Assembly (NCBI GenBank): GCA_003176035.1
Contig: PSRL01000045.1
Span: 1-7,367 of the forward strand
DNA: 7,367 nt
Source of the DNA: Verrucomicrobiota bacterium
GTDB lineage: Bacteria; Verrucomicrobiota; Verrucomicrobiia; Chthoniobacterales; Xiphinematobacteraceae
Direction: 5' to 3'
Part shown: positions 1-5,784 of the stretch, one piece after another
Position numbering within the stretch: position 1 is the first letter of the stretch
Layout: every line of letters begins with the position of its first letter
The notes under the pieces: generated by a model
Databases searched by the model: none
The model's input: only the letters and a program-made list of their open reading frames with translations
Told to the model about the DNA's origin: nothing
Position numbers and translations under genes: made by a program

Positions 1-192
1 GCCTTGCGCTACTCGACGACTGAGCAACGCAGGCGCCGGATGCTTTTCAGCCCTTTTTCAGGGTGTACTAATTACATGTTGCAAAAAATTGCCATGTTGT
101 TGCCAGGTCCACGCGGTAACCGCCGGATGGTCCCCATCTGCATTTTACCCGGGATGGAAATTTCTCTCAAATTTATAGAATCTCTCCCAATC
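1..192. other. Left-edge stretch with no supported gene
   Basis: No convincing gene is seen here. Plus frame 1 stays open from the edge to 216, but its translation is rich in Arg and Pro and low in complexity, and it runs into the end of mdh on the other strand. Plus frame 3 reads LALLDD and stops at 21-23, which could be the tail of a gene outside the window, but six residues prove nothing. The stretch contains the odd-length palindrome GCGGTAACCGC (113-123) and a short direct repeat CATGTTG (75-81 and 93-99). No intrinsic terminator for mdh with a proper T-run was found. I tried to match it to 4.5S RNA, tmRNA and RNase P RNA from memory, without success. Confidence 0.4.
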
Positions 193-1188
193 TCAGTGGT
201 TCTCTTGCTTCAGTAATTCTGAAATCACAGCTCGTTCCTCTTTAAGTTCATTGACGCTCAGGTTGATTTTTGAGCGACTGAAATCATCTATCTCGAGCCC
301 CTGTACAATTTCCACTGTGCTACCATTGGAACGGGCCGGAAATGATGAGATCAAACCCTTTTCCACCCCATAGCTCCCATCGGAACAAAGGCAGACGCTA
401 TGCCAATCGCCGACTGGTGTGGGTTCGACAATGGAACGAATAGTCTCCAGAGCCGCATGAGCGGCCGATTTTGCTGAAGACAAACCGCGCGCCTGAATGA
501 TCGCCGCTCCTCGCTGTTGGACGCTTGTGACAAAGCCGCCTTCTAACCAGTTGAAATCTGAGATGACTTCGCGAACCGGGCGTCCCTCGATTTTAGCGTG
601 TTGAAAATCCGGATATAAGGTCGAAGAGTGGTTGCCCCAGATGGCCACATTTGTCACGTCCCTCCAATGCCTTCCGGATTTCGTTGCCAGTTGCGCTTTA
701 GCACGATTTTCGTCCAAACGGGTCATTGCAAACCAGCGATCCCTTGGAAGGTCCGGTGCGTTGTTCATGGCTATGAGGCAATTGGTATTGCAGGGATTTC
801 CTATAACAAGGACCCGTATATCCGAGGCGGCATTTTTTTGAAGCGCACGCCCTTGTCCAACAAAAATTTTTCCGTTGATTCCCAATAATTCTTTGCGTTC
901 CATTCCCGCCTTCCTTGGAACACTTCCCACCAGCAACGCCCAGTTCACACCTCGAAATCCCTCGTCCACATTATCCGTGAGCGTCACGGAATTCAACAAT
1001 GGAAAGGCGCAGTCCTGCAGCTCCATCAGGACTCCCTCCAGCGATTTCAAGGCTGGCGTGATTTCAATGAGCTGAAGGTCGACCGGTTGATCGGGACCAA
1101 ATAAGTCCCCGGCGGCAATTCTTGGAAGCAACGAGTACGCGATTTGACCGGCTGCGCCGGTCACGGCAATGCGAATGGGTGGTTTCAT
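193..1188 (-). CDS. mdh: Malate dehydrogenase, cytosolic/chlamydial type
   Basis: NAD-dependent malate dehydrogenase interconverts malate and oxaloacetate in the TCA cycle, in the cytoplasm. The chosen ATG (1186-1188) gives 331 residues, the usual length, and starts directly before the Rossmann fold with MKPPIRIAVTGAAGQ. The glycine motif lies at residues 11-17. Glu42 at the end of strand 2 favours NAD over NADP. The substrate arginines Arg92 and Arg98 lie in PRKAGMERK, and Asp159 and Arg162 in TRLDENRA. The catalytic His187 lies in IWGNHSS. These match the cytosolic-type numbering almost exactly. In-frame ATGs at 1218 and 1251 would add 10 or 21 residues of unlike character, so I reject them. 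No Shine-Dalgarno sequence is visible. Small departures from the family (NPCNTN for NPANTN, STLYPD for STQYPD) do not touch catalytic residues. Identification is secure; only the start is slightly open. Confidence 0.96.
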   Translation of the reverse strand: MKPPIRIAVTGAAGQIAYSLLPRIAAGDLFGPDQPVDLQLIEITPALKSLEGVLMELQDCAFPLLNSVTLTDNVDEGFRGVNWALLVGSVPRKAGMERKELLGINGKIFVGQGRALQKNAASDIRVLVIGNPCNTNCLIAMNNAPDLPRDRWFAMTRLDENRAKAQLATKSGRHWRDVTNVAIWGNHSSTLYPDFQHAKIEGRPVREVISDFNWLEGGFVTSVQQRGAAIIQARGLSSAKSAAHAALETIRSIVEPTPVGDWHSVCLCSDGSYGVEKGLISSFPARSNGSTVEIVQGLEIDDFSRSKINLSVNELKEERAVISELLKQENH

Positions 1189-1191
1189 ACA

Positions 1192-1247
1192 CTTGGTCCG
1201 ATTTTCTTGGGAATCCATAGACCAAGAAAGGTTCCGTTTGCAACCTT
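1192..1247 (-). promoter_or_regulatory. mdh leader with alternative stems
   Basis: Three inverted repeats lie just upstream of the mdh start. In transcript order they are a 6-bp hairpin (arms 1242-1247 and 1228-1233, 8-base loop), an 8-bp perfect hairpin (arms 1222-1229 and 1203-1210, 11-base loop), and a 7-bp pairing (arms 1220-1226 and 1192-1198). The second and third share bases 1222-1226 and so exclude each other. The third would place a stem three bases from the ATG. This geometry is what is seen in the sequence; regulation by it is inference. The repeats could also be chance, since the stretch is short and AT/GC mixed. Confidence 0.35.
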
Positions 1248-1295
1248 CCACTTTAAAGAAAACTGACGAAGCTCCCGGTTTTGGGAAAGATGTTC

Positions 1296-1324
1296 TCTAT
1301 ACTCCGAGCGCATTTATTCCACAA
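1296..1324 (-). promoter_or_regulatory. Candidate sigma-70-type promoter for mdh
   Basis: On the minus strand TTGTGG (1319-1324) and TATAGA (1296-1301) are separated by exactly 17 bases. The match to the -35 box is 3 of 6 and to the -10 box 4 of 6. It lies downstream of the HU terminator, so mdh needs a promoter in this area. It would give a leader of about 100 bases containing the alternative stems. Weak boxes, so only a candidate. Confidence 0.3.
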
Positions 1325-1348
1325 CCTCGAATAGAATTATGATTTTGG

Positions 1349-1396
1349 AAAAAAATGAGAAAACCCGTTTTGCCTTTTGGCGAAACGGGTTTTCTC
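1349..1396 (-). terminator. Strong intrinsic terminator of the HU gene
   Basis: An 18-bp uninterrupted stem (one G-T wobble) pairs 1357-1374 with 1379-1396 around a TTTT loop (1375-1378). On the minus strand the stem is followed by T at 1356 complemented to A and then a run of seven T (complement of A 1349-1355). This orientation terminates the HU transcript about 40 bases past its stop codon. On the plus strand no T-run follows the stem, so I do not call it bidirectional. Confidence 0.92.
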
Positions 1397-1434
1397 GGCG
1401 CGGGGGGGGAAATCCGAGAAATGTCGCTAAAATC

Positions 1435-1707
1435 TTAAAGTGAGCTCTTGAGGGCTTTGCCCACTACAAACTTCACGCTCTTTGAGGCCTTGATTTTAAT
1501 TTTTTGTCCGGTCTTGGGGTTTACCCCCATTCGGGCTTTCCGGGTTACTACCTTGAAGGTCCCCATGCCGATTACCTGAACTACTTTTGTCTTTTTCAGA
1601 TGGATCTTTGTGGCCTTAAAGGTGGCGTTTACAGCGCGTTCAGCATCCGCTTTGCTGCACCCAAGTTCCTTTTGAACGGTAGCGACCAAGTCCTGTTTAT
1701 TACTCAT
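1435..1707 (-). CDS. HU/IHF-family nucleoid DNA-binding protein
   Basis: A 90-residue histone-like protein of the HU/IHF family, the standard length. It forms dimers that bind and bend DNA in the nucleoid. The N-terminal helices (residues 3-38) are followed by the conserved GMGTFKV strand (47-53). The DNA-clasping beta arm (about 54-74) carries the intercalating proline in NPKTG (Pro64). The end, GKALKSSL, matches the family's GKALKxxL. The arm and flanks are very basic (RKARMG, KIKIKASKSVK), as expected for DNA binding. HU is preferred over IHF because nothing IHF-specific is apparent, but the two cannot be told apart with certainty by eye. It is a single-gene transcript: it has its own candidate promoter (TTGACA at 1757-1762) and a strong terminator. 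The start ATG (1705-1707) has no Shine-Dalgarno sequence. Confidence 0.95.
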   Translation of the reverse strand: MSNKQDLVATVQKELGCSKADAERAVNATFKATKIHLKKTKVVQVIGMGTFKVVTRKARMGVNPKTGQKIKIKASKSVKFVVGKALKSSL

Positions 1708-1977
1708 TGAAGTAAAACGTGTATGGCCGAAGGAGTTAGTGGGTAAACGACCATTTTGTCAATAAAGAATTTGTATTTTTGCGTGAAATTTCCATTCCAC
1801 CTAATTTTTCGGTAAGAAGCTCAGCATAATAGGACACCGTGTGCTTCTCATTGCAAACTTGCATTCCTGCGAAATCAGGTACGAGGTTTTGCTCGAAAGG
1901 GATGGCGTTAGAATAACTAGGATAGATGTTCCAGCCGATTGCGGACGATTTTCTTCTCGCTCGCTGACAGGTGCGAA
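1708..1977. other. Divergent intergenic region between HU and the DUF151 gene
   Basis: About 270 bases between two divergent genes. It must hold promoters in both directions. The best minus-strand candidate is listed separately. For the plus strand I see only weak pairs, such as TTGCTC near 1892 with an AT-rich TAGAATAAC near 1910, with poor spacing. A minus-strand frame is open from about 2023 to 1736 and its part outside the DUF151 gene reads like ordinary protein, but I recognise no family. It may be chance or a decayed gene. Confidence 0.4.
1733..1762 (-). promoter_or_regulatory. Candidate promoter for the HU gene
   Basis: On the minus strand there is a perfect -35 box TTGACA (1757-1762). 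After an 18-base spacer comes TAACTC (1733-1738), or after 17 bases CTAACT (1734-1739), both poor -10 boxes. The predicted leader is only about 20 bases. The perfect -35 and its position make it plausible; the -10 is the weak point. Confidence 0.35.
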
Positions 1978-2457
1978 ATGTACTATATTGCTGCTGTGAA
2001 TAAACCTGTGGAACAAGTGGCAATCAGGGGAATCCTCCCTGCGGAAGGCAGCTGTGCGGTGTTTCTTGGGAACGAAAAAAAGACTTTTGTTATTTATGTG
2101 GACGCCGGCATCGGCGCGGCCATTGGCATGTTCTTGAATGGCACCGTTAAGGACAGGCCCTTAACGCATGATCTTTTCGCCCTGATGCTCGCCGCCTTTG
2201 GCGCCCGTGTCGAGCGGGTGGTGATCAATCAGCTGAAAGGCAGCACTTATTATGGACGACTCATTATCGCAGCGGAAAATGAAATTCAGCAGCGAAAAAT
2301 CGTCGAACTCGATGCCCGCCCCAGTGACTGCCTTGCCATGGCCGCTCAGCAGCCAGCGCCCATCTATGTGAGTAAAGAGGTCTGGGACGAAGTGGAAGAC
2401 ATGAGTGATGTCCTTCGAGGCATTGAAGAAGAACGTCAAAAGGAGGGAAATGATTGA
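1978..2457 (+). CDS. Bifunctional nuclease (BFN/DUF151) domain protein
   Basis: A 159-residue protein consisting essentially of one BFN (DUF151) domain. The family includes Thermotoga TM0160 and plant proteins reported to have RNase and DNase activity; the function in most bacteria is poorly known, so nuclease activity is inferred from family only. Diagnostic blocks are RPLTHDL (residues 60-66), LAAFGARVERVVI (71-83), the YYGRL strand (91-95) and ELDARPSDCLAMA (110-122), followed by APIYV (127-131). An acidic C-terminal tail (about 132-159) follows. The start is the ATG at 1978. It has AGGTG four bases upstream (1969-1973), one of the few ribosome-binding-like sites in the window. A TTG at 1939 would add 13 residues unlike the family. 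It is divergent from HU. The sequence of its last codons contains AGGAGG, which may serve a small downstream ORF. Confidence 0.9.
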   Translation: MYYIAAVNKPVEQVAIRGILPAEGSCAVFLGNEKKTFVIYVDAGIGAAIGMFLNGTVKDRPLTHDLFALMLAAFGARVERVVINQLKGSTYYGRLIIAAENEIQQRKIVELDARPSDCLAMAAQQPAPIYVSKEVWDEVEDMSDVLRGIEEERQKEGND

Positions 2458-2551
2458 AATTTACAAAGTCGATTTTCTCCTTGTCTCTCGTGTCAGAGAG
2501 TCCCTAACCAGCAAATTAGGTTGCTTTTGTCGGGCAGGAACGCCAATTTAA
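2450..2551 (+). CDS. Possible 33-residue small ORF bridging the DUF151 gene and tal
   Basis: The ATG at 2450 opens a 33-codon frame that overlaps the last eight bases of the DUF151 gene and stops with TAA at 2549-2551, 12 bases before the tal start. It is preceded by AGGAGG at 2441-2446, the only canonical Shine-Dalgarno sequence in the window, though the spacing of three bases is short. The predicted peptide begins MIEIYKVDFLLV and ends CFCRAGTPI; I recognise no family. It fills the entire gap and could couple translation into tal, which has no ribosome-binding site of its own. The AGGAGG also encodes part of the DUF151 tail, so it could be coincidence. Two small inverted repeats (2485-2489 with 2496-2500, and 2503-2507 with 2516-2520) lie inside it. 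Confidence 0.3.
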   Translation: MIEIYKVDFLLVSRVRESLTSKLGCFCRAGTPI

Positions 2552-2563
2552 ATTATCATTAAA

Positions 2564-3538
2564 ATGCACGCAGAAACTCATTCGAAGACCCTGTTGGCCC
2601 AACTCAAGCAATATACCACGGTGGTCGCAGATACCGGGGATTTTGAGACGATGAGGAAATATACTCCTCAGGATGCCACAACCAATCCCACCCTGATTTT
2701 AAAGATGGTACAACAGCCTCAATATCAGTACCTATTGGAACAGGTGGTCACGGACAATCGTAACTCGACGCTCAAGGGGGCTCAGCTTTATAAGAAGATT
2801 GTGGATGAACTTTTGGTTGCTGTTGGGCTTCAAATTCTCCAAATCGTCCCTGGCCGAGTCTCAACCGAAGTAGACGCCAGGCTTTCCTTTGACGTTGAAG
2901 GGAGTCTTGAAAAAGCGCGCCATCTGATTAGCCTTTATGAAAAGGCTGGGGTAGATCGGAATCGAATTTTAATCAAACTGGCATCCACCTGGGAGGGGGT
3001 TTGTGCCGCTGAAGTACTTCAAAAGGAAAACATCAACTGCAATCTGACGCTGTTATTTTCGCTGGCTCAGGCGGTTGCCTGTGCAAAAGTGGGGGTTCGC
3101 TTGATTTCCCCCTTTGTCGGAAGAATTTACGACTATTATAAACAGACAACCGGCAAGGATTTCCAGGGTCCCGAAGACCCCGGAGTGCAATCGGTAAAGC
3201 GGATTTATACTTACCTAAAACATTTCGGATACCCGACCCAAATCATGGGCGCCAGTTTTCGAAATGTAGATCAAATTCTTGAACTTGCAGGTTGCGATCT
3301 GCTGACCATCAGTCCGGAACTCCTGGAAAAATTGCAACAATCCACCGGCTCGGTTACCCGAAAATTGGAAATTGAATCCGTCAAAGCTTCTTCCGTAGAA
3401 GAAATTGATGTTTCGGAAAAAAATTTCAGATGGTTAGTTAACGAAGAAGCCATGGCTACCGACAAACTGGCCGAGGGCATTCGACGCTTTGCCGCCGATG
3501 CTGTGAAACTGGAAGGAATTATCGCTACAATGATCTAG
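2564..3538 (+). CDS. tal: Transaldolase (TalB type)
   Basis: Transaldolase transfers a dihydroxyacetone unit between sugar phosphates (sedoheptulose 7-phosphate plus glyceraldehyde 3-phosphate to erythrose 4-phosphate plus fructose 6-phosphate) in the non-oxidative pentose phosphate pathway, in the cytoplasm. At 324 residues it has the classical long TalB form, not the short fructose-6-phosphate-aldolase form. The Schiff-base lysine is Lys138 in ILIKLASTWEG. The other active-site residues fall at a constant offset of six from E. coli TalB: Asp23, Asn41 (DATTNPT), Glu102 (STEVDAR), Thr162 (NCNLTL), Ser182 and Arg187 (LISPFVGRIYD). The start has no Shine-Dalgarno sequence. A possible -10-like TAAATT (2549-2554) lies only nine bases upstream, with TTGTCG (2527-2532) in front, which would make the message nearly leaderless; this is weak. 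Alternatively translation is coupled to the small ORF just before it. Confidence 0.97.
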   Translation: MHAETHSKTLLAQLKQYTTVVADTGDFETMRKYTPQDATTNPTLILKMVQQPQYQYLLEQVVTDNRNSTLKGAQLYKKIVDELLVAVGLQILQIVPGRVSTEVDARLSFDVEGSLEKARHLISLYEKAGVDRNRILIKLASTWEGVCAAEVLQKENINCNLTLLFSLAQAVACAKVGVRLISPFVGRIYDYYKQTTGKDFQGPEDPGVQSVKRIYTYLKHFGYPTQIMGASFRNVDQILELAGCDLLTISPELLEKLQQSTGSVTRKLEIESVKASSVEEIDVSEKNFRWLVNEEAMATDKLAEGIRRFAADAVKLEGIIATMI

Positions 3539-3612
3539 GACGACGATTGCTTCATTCTCCATCGACTCTCATGCGTCGGCGCCTTTGTTTCTCCTTCCAC
3601 ACCACCTCAAGT

Positions 3613-4278
3613 ATGATCGCAATCCGACCGTCCCTCATTTCGCTCGTCTCCTGTATGAGCATATTTTTCTGCCTGAGTTCTGTCGCCACGCATGCGACAG
3701 CGAGTGGCGCTTTACCAGGTGCCCTCCCGCTCTTGGCGGGCATTGAAACAATCCGAGAAGATCTCAAATTGACTCCCTTGCAAGAGGTGGTGCTGGATTC
3801 TATTCGCAATGAATACCGATCGGAGGCGCAACAGACCTATCTCGCAGCTAATTTTAAGAAAGCAAGTTCACTGCAGCATGCTGAAAAGTCTCTCCTCCGT
3901 CTCCAGTACAAATATAATCGACGCGTCTTCTCCGCTCTAAACAAAGCCCAAAAAAAGCGCTTGAAAGAGGTCGAGGCGCGGGTATTAGGCGGCTTCCTCT
4001 TGTTTAGGGACCCCGTACAACAGAGCCTGGGACTGAATGCAGCCCAAAAGACCAAAGTCGTCAAAATTGAAAATAAGACCCTTGCAAGCCTCGAACGGAT
4101 CAATCGTCAGACCATTGAGAAAAGAAGCGATCCTTTCAAACGGGCCGCCGCCTTGCATGCTCTTCGAGAAAGCTCCTCCGCTCAGCTTCTGACGATTCTG
4201 ACACCCGAACAAAGGCAAAAGCTTGCTATTTGGGGAAAAAAAGGTCCCCCACCTGGGACGCTTTCCAATGAGACTTGA
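3613..4278 (+). CDS. Exported LTxxQ-repeat protein, Spy/CpxP-like
   Basis: No named orthologue recognised. With the ATG at 3613 the product has 221 residues. It begins with a signal peptide: one Arg, a hydrophobic core (about residues 8-25), and a likely signal peptidase cut after ATHATA (residue 30). The mature part is helical, Lys/Arg/Gln-rich and without membrane segments, so it is probably periplasmic. Four LTxxQ-like motifs are visible: LTPLQ (53-57), LNKAQ (109-113), LNAAQ (141-145) and LTPEQ (196-200). This is the hallmark of the Spy/CpxP group of periplasmic chaperone and envelope-stress proteins. The two pairs have nearly equal spacing (56 and 55 residues), suggesting an internal duplication. 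ATG at 3571 or TTG at 3547 would lengthen the N-region before the signal core by 14 or 22 residues; there is no Shine-Dalgarno sequence to decide. It follows tal at a short distance and may be co-transcribed. Confidence 0.75.
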   Translation: MIAIRPSLISLVSCMSIFFCLSSVATHATASGALPGALPLLAGIETIREDLKLTPLQEVVLDSIRNEYRSEAQQTYLAANFKKASSLQHAEKSLLRLQYKYNRRVFSALNKAQKKRLKEVEARVLGGFLLFRDPVQQSLGLNAAQKTKVVKIENKTLASLERINRQTIEKRSDPFKRAAALHALRESSSAQLLTILTPEQRQKLAIWGKKGPPPGTLSNET

Positions 4279-4414
4279 CGGGAGACGAGGATTCGCAAGG
4301 CCCTGTCATACCCCCGCTAGCTCGAAAGTCATAAATTCTTCTCGATCTCCAATAATTACCAGGTGCATACTTTGATACACTCGCCCCAATCGCCTTTGTT
4401 ACAACTCCACACTA

Positions 4415-5284
4415 ATGAAAGTTTATATAGACGGCACCTTTTGTGAGAAAGAGGATGCAAAAATTTCTGTTTTTGATCATGGGCTCCTTTATGGGGATGG
4501 CATTTTTGAAGGGATTCGCTTCTATCATGGCAAGGTGTTCCGTTTGAAGGAACACATTGAGCGCTTATTTGAATCCGCCCGCTCCATCTGCTTGCAGATC
4601 CCACTTTCCAGAGAGGCGATGACTGAGGCCGTACTAGAAACGATCCGATGCAACGCATTGCAGAACGGCTACGTCAGGCTGGTGGTCACCCGAGGAGTCG
4701 GGAATTTGGGTCTCAATCCTGTTCACTGTTCTCACCCGACGGTAGTGATCATTGTGGACGGCATTCAATTATACCCGACCGAAATGTACGAAAAGGGCCT
4801 CAAAATTGTCACATGTGCCACACGGCAAGTTTCCTCAGCAGCTCTGAGTCCCATGGTCAAGTCCTTGAATTATCTCAACAATATCATGGCAAAACTAGAA
4901 GCCGTGCAAGCTGGTGCAGGGGAGGGACTTATGCTCAATGAGCAGGGTTATGTCGCAGAATGTACCGGCGACAATGTTTTTATTGTTAAAAATGGTCAGG
5001 TTGCCACGCCTCCATCGGCCGCTGGCGCCCTGGGAGGAATCACCCGAGCTGCTATTTTTGAGCTGGCACAAAATTTGCATATCCCAATAAAAGAAAGAGA
5101 GATCACTCGCCACGAAGTCTTCGTGGCAGATGAATGTTTCCTCACCGGCACTGCCGCCGAAGTAATTCCGGTCGTGGATTTGGACGGTCGGCCAATTAAG
5201 GATGGTGTTCCAGGGCCCATTACCCGACGGTTAATTCATGCATTCCACCAGTTGACACAAAGCACAGGGACGACGATTTATTAG
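4415..5284 (+). CDS. ilvE: Branched-chain amino acid aminotransferase
   Basis: A 289-residue fold-type IV PLP aminotransferase. It most likely transfers the amino group between glutamate and the branched-chain 2-oxo acids, the last step of Val, Leu and Ile synthesis. The N-terminal domain has the typical FDHGLLYGDGIFEGIR block (residues 20-35). The PLP-binding lysine is Lys149 in KSLNYLNN. Glu182, which contacts the PLP ring nitrogen, starts the class-IV signature ECTGDNVF and ends at LGGITR; the family's usual Gly after that Glu is Cys here. The FLTGTAAEVIPV block in the C-terminal part favours BCAT over D-amino-acid transaminase or aminodeoxychorismate lyase, which are the alternatives. It leads a tight cluster with mcsA, which starts within a few bases of its stop. 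The 136-base gap before it shows no terminator, no CIRCE element and no CtsR box, and the start lacks a Shine-Dalgarno sequence. Confidence 0.92.
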   Translation: MKVYIDGTFCEKEDAKISVFDHGLLYGDGIFEGIRFYHGKVFRLKEHIERLFESARSICLQIPLSREAMTEAVLETIRCNALQNGYVRLVVTRGVGNLGLNPVHCSHPTVVIIVDGIQLYPTEMYEKGLKIVTCATRQVSSAALSPMVKSLNYLNNIMAKLEAVQAGAGEGLMLNEQGYVAECTGDNVFIVKNGQVATPPSAAGALGGITRAAIFELAQNLHIPIKEREITRHEVFVADECFLTGTAAEVIPVVDLDGRPIKDGVPGPITRRLIHAFHQLTQSTGTTIY

Positions 5285-5289
5285 TGTAT

Positions 5290-5784
5290 ATGCAATGCGA
5301 TGTCTGCCATGCTAAAGAAGCGACGGTGTTTCTGACTCAAATCATCGAGGGTAAGATGCAGAAAATAAATCTCTGCGAAGGGTGTTCTAAATCTAAAGGC
5401 GTCAGCGACCCTACCGGCTTTGAGTTAGCTGATCTTCTCGTAGGGCTCGGAACTACCCCACAGCTGGATCTGCAAACCGCGCCATTGAAATGTCCTGTTT
5501 GTGAATTTACGCAGACCGAATTTAAAAAGGCTGGCCGTTTGGGTTGCAGTCACTGCTATGATACATTTTCAGAGATGGTTCAAAGTATGTTAAAAAACAT
5601 GCATAAGGGGATGCGGCACGAGGGAAAGGTGCCTGTCCGCCACCGGAAGTTGCGTTTGTATCATGAACGCCTAAAGACTTTAAATGAGACTCTACAGGAA
5701 GCCGTCGCGGCTGAAGAATATGAAAAGGCAGCGACTATTCGGGATGAAATTCACCAATTGGAGTCGGAAGCCGCCTCTTTATGA
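5290..5784 (+). CDS. mcsA: McsA, zinc-finger activator of the arginine kinase McsB
   Basis: McsA binds and activates the protein arginine kinase McsB in bacterial protein quality control. The 164-residue product has two four-cysteine zinc sites: Cys3, Cys6, Cys29, Cys32 and Cys68, Cys71, Cys86, Cys89. The second lies in CPVC then GRLGCSHCYDTF, very close to the Bacillus protein. A C-terminal UvrB/UvrC-type helical hairpin (about residues 122-164; ERLKTLNETLQEAV, then EEYEKAATIRDEI) ends it. I chose the ATG at 5290 because it reproduces the family's MxCxxC start; a GTG at 5284 overlapping the ilvE stop (TAGTG) would add two residues. Its stop overlaps the mcsB start as ATGA, so translation is probably coupled. 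A plain UvrB/UvrC-motif protein is the generic alternative name, but the mcsB neighbour makes McsA nearly certain. Confidence 0.94.
   Translation: MQCDVCHAKEATVFLTQIIEGKMQKINLCEGCSKSKGVSDPTGFELADLLVGLGTTPQLDLQTAPLKCPVCEFTQTEFKKAGRLGCSHCYDTFSEMVQSMLKNMHKGMRHEGKVPVRHRKLRLYHERLKTLNETLQEAVAAEEYEKAATIRDEIHQLESEAASL

Noticed and set aside
113..123. GCGGTAACCGC palindrome as mdh terminator
   Set aside because: The stem is only four to five pairs and the T-run on the minus strand lies far downstream of it, so it does not fit an intrinsic terminator.
92..130. Possible SRP (4.5S) RNA core because of GCCAGGTCC followed by CCGGATGG
   Set aside because: The conserved GGAAGGnAGCAGCC part of domain IV is missing and the strand pairing needed for the hairpin is not present.
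4..216. Plus-strand open frame at the left edge, about 70 codons
   Set aside because: It begins with a TTG without binding site, has an unusual Arg/Pro-rich composition with no recognisable motif, and overlaps the end of mdh on the other strand.
1801..2016. Second minus-strand frame opposite the DUF151 start, about 71 codons
   Set aside because: It overlaps the well-supported DUF151 gene and another frame; its translation has no family-like features.
4279..4414. Promoter or heat-shock operator upstream of ilvE
   Set aside because: TTGATA (4372-4377) has no acceptable -10 box at 16-18 bases. No CIRCE inverted repeat and no tandem GGTCAAA-type CtsR site is present.
4648..4941. Open frame inside ilvE in another plus frame
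   Set aside because: It lies fully within a gene with intact catalytic motifs and has no family-like sequence; a shadow frame.
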